Shown: one piece after another, positions 1-4,616 of the stretch | Layout of the letters: each line of letters begins with the position of its first letter | Position numbering within the stretch: the stretch's first letter is position 1 | Assembly: GCA_031283505.1 (NCBI GenBank) | Contig: JAITBO010000197.1 | Coordinates: 1-5,152, forward strand | Reading direction: 5' to 3' | From: Treponema sp. | Lineage (GTDB): Bacteria; Spirochaetota; Spirochaetia; Treponematales; Breznakiellaceae | Length of the DNA stretch: 5,152 nt | Notes under the pieces: generated by a model | The model's input: the letters and a program-made list of their open reading frames with translations, nothing else | Database searches by the model: none | Told to the model about the DNA's origin: nothing | Made by a program: the position numbers and the translations under genes

Positions 1-177
1 CGTCGACAGAGCCTTGGCTATCTTACTAATGAAAAATTGAGTGTTACCGATGTGGCCTTGGCTTCCGGTTTTTCCAGTATCAGCTACTATGGTGAAATTT
101 TCAAGCGTCTTCTTGGCATAAGTCCCGGTGAATACCGCCGGAAACTACGCGATGGAGGACCTCTACCATTGATGTAA
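1..177 (+). CDS. AraC-family transcriptional regulator, C-terminal end (5' truncated by window)
   Basis: Reading frame 1 is open from the first base to a TAA at 175-177 and gives the last 58 residues of a protein. The segment LSVTDVALASGFSSISYYGE followed by IFKRLLGISPGEYRRK is the classic second helix-turn-helix of AraC/XylS regulators: the recognition helix is in the GFSSISYYGEIFKR part and the family signature ends in G-x-SPxEYR. Such proteins bind direct-repeat DNA sites as transcription activators or repressors, with an N-terminal ligand-sensing domain that lies outside this window. The gene is on the same strand as the MATE transporter, which begins about 217 bases downstream, so it may regulate that pair; this is inference from position. 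The inducer cannot be predicted without the N-terminus. The family assignment is secure. Confidence 0.93.
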   Translation, partial: RRQSLGYLTNEKLSVTDVALASGFSSISYYGEIFKRLLGISPGEYRRKLRDGGPLPLM

Positions 178-206
178 CATGAAAAAAGATGTTTCCTTCA
201 TCGTAC

Positions 207-226
207 GGAGAGCTGCCATGCTCTCC
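207..226 (+). repeat. Short hairpin after the araC-like gene
   Basis: GGAGAGC (207-213) and GCTCTCC (220-226) form a perfect 7-bp stem with a 6-base loop, 30 bases past the regulator's stop. No T-tract follows, so it is not a convincing intrinsic terminator. It could slow RNA decay or take part in a weak termination signal. Confidence 0.35.
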
Positions 227-305
227 CTGACTTGTAGACAGACCGGTCTCCATGCCCCGGATCAGCCTCGGCCTGTCCCGTGATAACGCCGCGATTTCCA
301 TGCCG

Positions 306-362
306 GGCAAATTTGCCAAAACGACAAGATAGTTATAAAAAAAGTGATAATAATGATAGTTA
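306..362 (+). promoter_or_regulatory. Candidate promoter/operator region of the MATE-acetyltransferase operon
   Basis: The gap between the regulator and the transporter contains a perfect 12-bp palindrome GGCAAATTTGCC (306-317). A -35-like TTGCCA (313-318) overlaps it, with a -10-like TATAAA at 334-339, but the 15-bp spacer is shorter than optimal; GATAAT at 346-351 is an alternative -10. The octamer GATAGTTA occurs twice in direct orientation (328-335 and 355-362), 27 bp start to start. An AraC-type protein commonly binds direct repeats, so these are reasonable operator candidates. The promoter call itself is weak and rests on sequence resemblance only. Confidence 0.35.
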
Positions 363-394
363 ACCCTAAAAAACAAGAATATCATGATAGCCAT

Positions 395-1777
395 ATGAAT
401 GACAAAACAAAGGTTGTTGCGGAGCGCCGCCCGGCGGGCTTCGGGGGGCAGCTTGCGACACTCGTAATCCCCATCACTATGCAGAACCTGATAAGCGCGG
501 GTGTCGGCGCGGCGGATGTGTTCATGCTTTCCTTTGTCAATCAAACTGCCATAGCCGGAGTGTCCCTGGCATCCCAACTGGTTTTCGTACACCAGCTTTT
601 TCTATCTACCATTGCTACAGGCGCGACCATGCTGGCGGCGCAATATTGGGGAAAGCGGGATACGGACACCATCGAAAAGATTTTGGGCATCGCCCTGGGC
701 GTATCGCTGTTTGTCAGCCTTGCTTTTTTCATCCTCGCCTTTTTCTTTAACACATTTTTCATGGGGCTTTTCAGCACGGAAACGGATTTGATAGAAACGG
801 GGGCTTTATACCTTGAGACGGCAAGCCCCATGTTCCTCTTAACCGGATTCTCGCAGGCCTATCTCTGCGTCAAAAGGAGCATTGAGCGCGTTCGTTCTGC
901 CGTGGCGATTAATTCTTTATCGCTGCTTTTAAACGTATTCTTTAACGCCATCGCCATTTTTGGATTGTTCGGATTTCCCAAATCAGGCGTTTACGGCGTT
1001 GCCGCAGCTACCGTCCTTTCCCGGCTGATAGAAGTGCTGTGCTGCGTTATCGATTCACTCATATCAAAAAGTGTACAGATTAAACCAAAGAACATCTTCA
1101 GATTTGATGACACGGTACTTTTCAAAGACTTTGTTCATTACAGTCTGCCGGTGGGGGGTAACTATCTGGTATGGGGACTCGGCTTCACCATGTATTCCCT
1201 CATCATGGGACGCCTCGGCGGGGACATGGCGGCGGCCAACGCCGCATCTTCGGTTGTCCGCAGCTTGGTGACCGTAACCGCCGGAGGACTTGCCGGAGGG
1301 GGCGGTATTTTGCTGGGTAAAGAGATGGGACAATCACTCTTTGACAAGGCCCGAAAGGATGCGGGGCGGCTTTGCCGGGCGGCGTTTCTATGCGGAATCG
1401 CGGGAGGATTGCTTGTTCTCGCAACCCGCCCCCTGGTCATTTCCGTGATGCGGCTGAATGAAAGCACCAAAACGCTGCTTGGAACCATGCTGTTTATCAA
1501 CGCCTATTATGTCATTGGAAAAACGATAAATTCCACCATCATTGTGGGGATTTTCTGCGCCGGCGGTGACTCCCGCTTCGGCCTTGTCTGTGATGCCTTC
1601 ACCATGTGGGGCTTCGCGGTTCCCTTAGGGATGCTTGCCGCGTTTGTGTTCCGCTTTCCCCTTATGGCGGTCTACTTCATCCTGTTTCTGGATGAATTCG
1701 TTAAAATACCCTTTATATACCGGCACTATCACCAATACGGCTGGCTTAAAAATATAACGAGGAAGGAGAAATCATGA
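395..1777 (+). CDS. MATE-family multidrug/Na+ (or H+) antiporter
   Basis: Encodes a hydrophobic 460-residue protein of the length and layout of MATE (multi antimicrobial extrusion) transporters, inner-membrane pumps that export cationic drugs and metabolites in exchange for Na+ or H+. Two six-helix halves are visible. TM1 is around residues 20-40, with the conserved proline (P26) and an acidic residue (D41) of the kind used for cation coupling. TM2 leads into the typical loop AAQYWGKRD (81-89). The second half restarts at the FVHYSLPVGGNYL segment and ends in the basic tail YRHYHQYGWLK. The reading frame also allows GTG 344 or ATG 353, but none of the three starts has a clear Shine-Dalgarno. 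ATG 395 is preferred because it leaves about 20 residues before TM1, as usual, and leaves room for a promoter. The stop overlaps the next gene's start (ATGA). Family is certain; substrate is unknown. Confidence 0.92.
   Translation: MNDKTKVVAERRPAGFGGQLATLVIPITMQNLISAGVGAADVFMLSFVNQTAIAGVSLASQLVFVHQLFLSTIATGATMLAAQYWGKRDTDTIEKILGIALGVSLFVSLAFFILAFFFNTFFMGLFSTETDLIETGALYLETASPMFLLTGFSQAYLCVKRSIERVRSAVAINSLSLLLNVFFNAIAIFGLFGFPKSGVYGVAAATVLSRLIEVLCCVIDSLISKSVQIKPKNIFRFDDTVLFKDFVHYSLPVGGNYLVWGLGFTMYSLIMGRLGGDMAAANAASSVVRSLVTVTAGGLAGGGGILLGKEMGQSLFDKARKDAGRLCRAAFLCGIAGGLLVLATRPLVISVMRLNESTKTLLGTMLFINAYYVIGKTINSTIIVGIFCAGGDSRFGLVCDAFTMWGFAVPLGMLAAFVFRFPLMAVYFILFLDEFVKIPFIYRHYHQYGWLKNITRKEKS
1761..1768 (+). 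promoter_or_regulatory. Shine-Dalgarno of the acetyltransferase gene
   Basis: GGAAGGAG lies five bases before ATG 1774, inside the last codons of the transporter gene. It fixes the start of the acetyltransferase and supports translational coupling through the ATGA overlap at 1774-1777. Confidence 0.8.
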
Positions 1778-2376
1778 CAGAACGTGAAAACATTGCACAG
1801 GGCCGTCTTTTTACGGACATGACCGAAGGGCTGCCGGAGGAACTGCTACGGGGCAAGGAATTGATGACCGCATTTAATGGAACGCTGCCATCAGAAACGG
1901 AAAAACGGCGGCAACTGGTAAAACAGATGTTCAAAAAGACCGGCAAGTTTTTTTGGATTGAACCGCCAATCTACTTTGCCTATGGTTCCCATATTTCTAT
2001 CGGTGAAAATTTTTACGCGAATTTCAGCCTCACTATCATTGACGATTGGGAAGTGGATATTGGTAACAACGTGTTGTTTGGTCCGAATATAACCATCTCC
2101 ACGACAGGCCATCCGCTTGATCCAGAAAAGCGACGGGAAGGCAAAATGTACGCCTTCAAAGTGATCATCGAAGACGATGTGTGGGTAGGTGGCGGCGCGA
2201 TTATTAATCCGGGCGTTACCATTGGACGTGGTGCGGTAATCGGCGCGGGAAGTGTGGTAACTAAGGACATTCCCGCCAATGTTATCGCCGTGGGAAATCC
2301 CTGTAAAGTGCTCCGCCCTGTTGGGCCGGAAGATAAGATATACTATTACAAGGAACGAAAGTTTTCCGATCTTTAG
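1774..2376 (+). CDS. Maltose/galactoside O-acetyltransferase (LacA/Maa family)
   Basis: A 200-residue left-handed beta-helix (hexapeptide repeat) acetyltransferase that moves acetyl from acetyl-CoA to a hydroxyl of a sugar or similar acceptor in the cytoplasm; the family works as trimers. Residues 1-55 match the N-terminal Maa helical domain. Residues 71-180 hold the hexapeptide repeats (for example ISIGENF, VDIGNNV, VIIEDDVWVGG, VTIGRGAVIGAGSVVTKDIP). The catalytic histidine is H113 in STTGHPLDP, matching the GHP motif of E. coli LacA, and N83 and W137 also fall where LacA has active-site residues. Length is typical and no key residue is missing. Start ATG 1774 has a strong ribosome site and overlaps the transporter stop by four bases, so the two proteins are co-made. 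The coupling with an efflux pump suggests acetylation and export of an unwanted sugar or antibiotic, but that is inference. The acceptor is unknown; lacA versus maa cannot be separated by eye. Confidence 0.93.
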   Translation: MTERENIAQGRLFTDMTEGLPEELLRGKELMTAFNGTLPSETEKRRQLVKQMFKKTGKFFWIEPPIYFAYGSHISIGENFYANFSLTIIDDWEVDIGNNVLFGPNITISTTGHPLDPEKRREGKMYAFKVIIEDDVWVGGGAIINPGVTIGRGAVIGAGSVVTKDIPANVIAVGNPCKVLRPVGPEDKIYYYKERKFSDL

Positions 2377-2458
2377 GATATGCCGGATATACATAGGCGC
2401 GGTGGTGATTGTCTCGCTGTTTCCGGCTATGGGCGTAGGGCGGGAGATAGTACAGCCC

Positions 2459-2504
2459 GCAGGTTCGCGGCAAGAACCCGCAAGCCTACGGTTACAGTCG
2501 TAGG
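2459..2504. repeat. Two tandem small hairpins (REP-like)
   Basis: The first stem pairs GGTTC (2462-2466) with GAACC (2474-2478). It is extended after one mismatch by GC (2459-2460) pairing with GC (2480-2481). The second pairs CCTACG (2485-2490) with CGTAGG (2499-2504) around an 8-base loop. The unit CCCGCA occurs just before the first stem and again at its end (2456-2461, 2477-2482). Tandem hairpins after a gene resemble REP-type intergenic repeats or mRNA-stabilising structures. Whether the unit recurs elsewhere in the genome cannot be seen here. Confidence 0.4.
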
Positions 2505-2559
2505 AGTAAACGTTCAAAACGGCGTCTTGTGACAGTTTTTTGATATATTTTAGGCAGAT

Positions 2560-2600
2560 AAAAAATACCCGGCCTTTGCGGAGTTGGGTAGCAAGCCGGG
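2560..2600 (-). terminator. Intrinsic terminator-like hairpin, minus-strand orientation
   Basis: CCCGGC (2568-2573) pairs with GCCGGG (2595-2600). After a 2-base bulge the stem continues with TTGC (2576-2579) on GCAA (2591-2594), around an 11-base loop. An A6 run at 2560-2565 becomes a T6 run directly after the stem when read on the minus strand, the layout of a rho-independent terminator. No minus-strand gene lies to its right within this window, so the transcript it would end is missing or lost. Confidence 0.5.
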
Positions 2601-2894
2601 ATAGTTCCGACATACCAGAGGTGCGGTACCAGCCTAACTACATTTCGATAATACTACAAATCATCGGCATAGCCAAGTCAAATCAAATTCCTTAATTTTT
2701 TCCCAAATTGCGGGAAACCCCTAATTACCGTCTCCTCCATCGGGTTTATTTTGTCTCTTATGGATAACGAAGACCTTCATTCTTTGATACCCCTGGGTGA
2801 TTTCAAGGCCATTTTGGGTATTGATGACCGGGAGGATACATTAAGCCGTTTTTGCCTTATCATGGCAACCTCACCATTGAGGAATACTGTAAAC

Positions 2895-2918
2895 GATGTT
2901 TCTTCATGAAGAAACATC
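2895..2918. repeat. Perfect 24-bp palindrome inside the connector gene
   Basis: GATGTTTCTTCA (2895-2906) is followed without spacer by its exact reverse complement (2907-2918). In the connector frame it encodes residues around CFFMKKH. It contains the internal ATG at 2906. A perfect inverted repeat of this length is not expected by chance in a window of this size. Confidence 0.9.
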
Positions 2919-3341
2919 TTGAGCGGATAGAGCTTCACGGTGATCTGTTCCTGCCCCTGCGGGAATACCCGGTGCGGGAAGTTTTGGTCCTCTATTCTCT
3001 TTACCACACCGCCGAACCGGAACTGGTAGAGCCGGAATTCTATAGCCTCTGCCCGGAAATTCAAGAACAGCAGGACATACCCTATGAACTGCGGCTTTCT
3101 CCCGCATTGGGGCGGTTGCCGGGGGTATCGGCATTCAAGGCAGTGTACCGGGCAGGGTATAGACCGGGGAAGGCCCCGGCTGATCTGGCTTCCGCCTGCC
3201 TGGAACTGGCGGCCTGGAACATGAGCCGCTACCGAGGGCGGCGTATCGGGATGACCGGGAATGTCCGGGGAAACGGAAAGGATGGGGAACATCTGGAAGT
3301 CTCTATGCCTGAAAATGTCCGGCTGTTATTGGAACCGTACC

Positions 3342-3349
3342 GGAGGAGG
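3342..3349 (+). promoter_or_regulatory. Strong Shine-Dalgarno ahead of ATG 3355
   Basis: GGAGGAGG sits five bases before ATG 3355, which overlaps the connector's stop as ATGA. This is the best ribosome site in the phage block, yet it drives only a 36-codon frame, which argues that a longer gene once followed. Confidence 0.7.
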
Positions 3350-3354
3350 ACTAT

Positions 3355-3465
3355 ATGAATCTAAACATTATCACACCGCCCTTCGTGGCGGAAAGGAAAA
3401 GAAATGTTTGTGGAAGAAGCCATTATCGAAGCCGTGAAGCGTCTCCTTTCCGGGCGGGTGAATGA
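3355..3465 (+). pseudogene. Probable stub of a deleted phage gene (36 codons)
   Basis: ATG 3355, coupled to the connector stop and served by a strong ribosome site, starts MNLNIITPPFVAERK and ends at TGA 3463-3465. The last 61 bases overlap the tail-terminator-like gene in another frame, and beyond about residue 15 the sequence looks like out-of-frame readthrough (NVCGRSHYRSREAS). The likely explanation is that the start of a head-tail joining or minor tail gene was fused by an internal deletion to the leader of the next gene. It could instead be a true short leader peptide that couples translation of the two genes. No function can be assigned. Confidence 0.35.
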
Positions 3466-3829
3466 GATTTTGGGGGAAGCGCAATTTTCTATACCCCCTA
3501 TTGAATTTGGCAGTTACCGGGGCGGTTCCACCTCAGTTCCAGTTATTTCTCTAACTACCTGTGAACGGACCGAAAAGGAGCGGAATATCCGGCTGGACGT
3601 TTACACCCTGACCATCACCTTTACCGTGCCGGAGCATCCAGCGGGGGAAAGGAACTGTTACGCCGCCGCCGTAGACCGGGCTTTGGCGGAAGATCCGGCC
3701 CTGGGCGGCGTTGCGGAACGGGCCGTACTGACCGGGAAGAAATATGTTGAGCCAAAAACGCCGCAGTGCGGCGATTACTGGAATGTCGTCTTGACATTAA
3801 AAGTTTCAGTTTTGAAGGAGCATGTATGA
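3404..3829 (+). CDS. Phage tail terminator / tail completion-like protein
   Basis: A 141-residue protein. The N-terminus EEAIIEAVKRLLSGRV is an amphipathic helix. Beta-rich stretches follow, with VPVISLTTCE, a strand VYTLTITFTVPEHP (about 66-79), a helix ERNCYAAAVDRALAEDPALG, and a closing strand around YWNVVLTLKVSV. This order (helix, strands, helix with ALxxDPxLGG, final strand) is that of siphophage tail terminator proteins, which cap the tail tube and join it to the head. Position between a connector and a tail gene agrees. ATG 3404 is preceded by AAAGGA (3392-3397). The stop overlaps the next start as ATGA at 3826-3829. The frame is intact, unlike its neighbours. Sequence identity among terminators is low, so the call leans on layout and synteny. 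Confidence 0.6.
   Translation: MFVEEAIIEAVKRLLSGRVNEILGEAQFSIPPIEFGSYRGGSTSVPVISLTTCERTEKERNIRLDVYTLTITFTVPEHPAGERNCYAAAVDRALAEDPALGGVAERAVLTGKKYVEPKTPQCGDYWNVVLTLKVSVLKEHV
3814..3820 (+). promoter_or_regulatory. Shine-Dalgarno fixing the start of the methylase-like gene
   Basis: GAAGGAG ends five bases before ATG 3826. The frame is open further upstream from a GTG at 3766, but that start lacks a ribosome site and would overlap the previous gene by 64 bases, so ATG 3826 is chosen. Confidence 0.75.
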
Positions 3830-4557
3830 GTGTTGTGAGAAAAGAGGACTACGGCTATGTCCGGCCCCGGTGGGTACTGTACCACTTCCCGGAGGGTTAC
3901 GAAAAGATGGAATACCTTGAGTTGTTCCACCGCCAGCGGGATGTGTTTTTTCTGAAAAAGAAGTCGGAAGGGGAAACCCTGCACGACCCGGCAGGGGAAA
4001 CCATCAACTATTACCAACAGGCGGTAGAAAACACCGATGAACTGGTGTCCCTGCTGAATTGGGAAAAGACGGCGCGGCAGGATGTGGCCCACATGGACGA
4101 ACATACCGGAGACCCGCTGACCGATGCCCGGCGGTATCTGCTCCGCACGTTCCTGAGGAAAGACACGGAGGGTGACGACCTGAACTATACGGTGCTTCGC
4201 CACAAGTTTGTGAAATGGATTGAAAACGACCTGAAACGGCTGCGGGGGGACGGGGGTTGTCATGCACATATTCCGGGCCAAACCTCCGAAGAACTGATCG
4301 CTGAATTTGACCGGGAGGATGCGTTCATCTACATTGACCTTCCCGAAGGAAACCATGAGCGGCTTTTGGAAGCGGTAAAAAACGTGAAGGCGAAGGTCTT
4401 GATTTCCTCACGGGACAGCCGGTTATACCTTGAAAAAGCCCTGGACGATTGGGACAGCTACAGTTTTGTCTACGCCGGTGAAGCGGGGGACAAAAAACGG
4501 GAGTGGTTATTTTCAAACTACGACCTTGTGTGGGCCGACCCTGACGGAGGGTTGTAA
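3826..4557 (+). CDS. Degenerate D12-class (Dam-like) adenine methyltransferase homologue, predicted inactive
   Basis: An intact 243-residue protein that by eye follows the D12/Dam family end to end. Residues 11-43 take the place of the RYxGGK...HFPxxY-x-EPFxGxGxVFF region. Residues 53-78 (HDPAGETINYYQQAVEN, then ELVSLL) match the NDxDxxVxNxFRVxRD..EL..LL region. Residues 96-109 (DPLTDARRYLLRTF) match the helical DPVERARRFLVR part. FIYIDLP (167-173) stands where active enzymes have FxYxDPPY. Residues 177-233 (HERLLEAVKNVKAKVLISSR, LY, W, KKREWLFSNYD) match the C-terminal HxxLLExLxxxKxxVLxSGYDxxLY..W..R.E.LWxNY block. The AdoMet motif FxGxG is replaced by LFHRQRD (33-39), DPPY by DLPE, and the usual loop after DPPY is missing, so catalysis is not expected. 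It overlaps the tail-terminator-like gene by ATGA and sits inside the tail module. Alternatives: a decaying methylase, or a tail assembly protein built on this fold. Confidence 0.6.
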   Translation: MSVVRKEDYGYVRPRWVLYHFPEGYEKMEYLELFHRQRDVFFLKKKSEGETLHDPAGETINYYQQAVENTDELVSLLNWEKTARQDVAHMDEHTGDPLTDARRYLLRTFLRKDTEGDDLNYTVLRHKFVKWIENDLKRLRGDGGCHAHIPGQTSEELIAEFDREDAFIYIDLPEGNHERLLEAVKNVKAKVLISSRDSRLYLEKALDDWDSYSFVYAGEAGDKKREWLFSNYDLVWADPDGGL

Positions 4558-4588
4558 AGATGGTACAGGGCCGGGATTGTTGATTGTA

Positions 4589-4606
4589 GCTGCCATCCAT
4601 GGCAGC
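4589..4606 (+). promoter_or_regulatory. Hairpin abutting the tail gene's ribosome site
   Basis: GCTGCCA (4589-4595) and TGGCAGC (4600-4606) form a perfect 7-bp stem with the 4-base loop TCCA. The next base begins the Shine-Dalgarno AGGGGAA (4607-4613) of ATG 4617. No T-tract follows, so it is not a terminator. It may set the 5' end of a processed mRNA or tune initiation of the tail gene. Confidence 0.45.
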
Positions 4607-4616
4607 AGGGGAAATT

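Larger units (their letters stand above)
2377..2759. other. Non-coding junction between host genes and phage remnant
   Basis: These 383 bases hold no reading frame that looks like a protein. The first 130 bases are GC-rich and carry two hairpins. The centre contains TTTTTTGATATATTTT (2536-2551) and a GC-rich stem. The last 120 bases are AT-rich, with a small TTTCCC/GGGAAA stem (2699-2704 / 2712-2717). The phage gene that follows lacks the head genes that normally precede it and lacks a Shine-Dalgarno, so a deletion or recombination endpoint probably lies here, most likely between about 2600 and 2760. I see no insertion-sequence ends, integrase or attachment core. Confidence 0.5.
2760..3358 (+). 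pseudogene. Phage head-tail connector (gp6-like), frameshifted
   Basis: ATG 2760 begins a frame reading LIPLGDFKAILGIDDRED and then LSRFCLIMAT, which goes off the rails after codon 2868-2870 and stops at TGA 2907-2909. From 2873 a second frame continues seamlessly as TIEEYCKRCFFMKKHLERIE and runs to TGA 3356-3358, ending in SACLELAAWNMSRYRGRRIG and VSMPENVRLLLEPYRRR. One base lost near 2870-2873 (ACC-T.C-ACC) explains the break; repaired, the protein would be about 199 residues. The helical N-terminus followed by EYC and the C-terminal region fit siphophage gp6-type connectors, which sit between portal and tail. An internal ATG at 2906 could give a 150-residue C-terminal piece. No Shine-Dalgarno precedes ATG 2760. 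The gene overlaps a downstream start by four bases (3355). The frameshift is seen in the sequence; the connector call is moderately sure. A sequencing error is the alternative. Confidence 0.65.

Noticed and set aside
207..230. Intrinsic terminator for the araC-like gene
   Set aside because: The 7-bp stem is real but no T-tract follows it.
101..592. Minus-strand frame of 163 codons spanning the araC-MATE gap
   Set aside because: Both ends lie antisense to clear genes and no family resemblance was found. The stretch around 240-320 is somewhat protein-like on both strands, but not enough to call a gene or relic.
2279..2503. Plus-strand frame ending in the hairpin region, with a hydrophobic stretch
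   Set aside because: Its first 98 bases lie inside the acetyltransferase in another frame, it has no ribosome site, and its last codons are just the hairpin repeats.
2377..2530. Diversity-generating retroelement variable or template repeat
   Set aside because: No adenine-biased repeat pair and no reverse transcriptase is visible.
1891..2613. Long minus-strand frame of 240 codons
   Set aside because: It covers most of the acetyltransferase gene antisense and then the hairpin region. Its composition (RPTPIAGNSE, RRLAGSCREPAG) shows no domain, there is no ribosome site, and the plus-strand gene is beyond doubt.
2583..2637. Integron attC-like motifs (GTTGGGT at 2583-2589, GCCTAAC at 2631-2637)
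   Set aside because: The two motifs match the R'/R'' consensus individually but stand in the wrong order and orientation for one attC fold, and no integrase or cassette structure is present.
4560..4583. Seven-codon ORF MVQGRDC as a functional leader peptide
   Set aside because: It has a ribosome site, but its resemblance to the following gene's start suggests a rearranged start rather than a leader; kept only as a finding.
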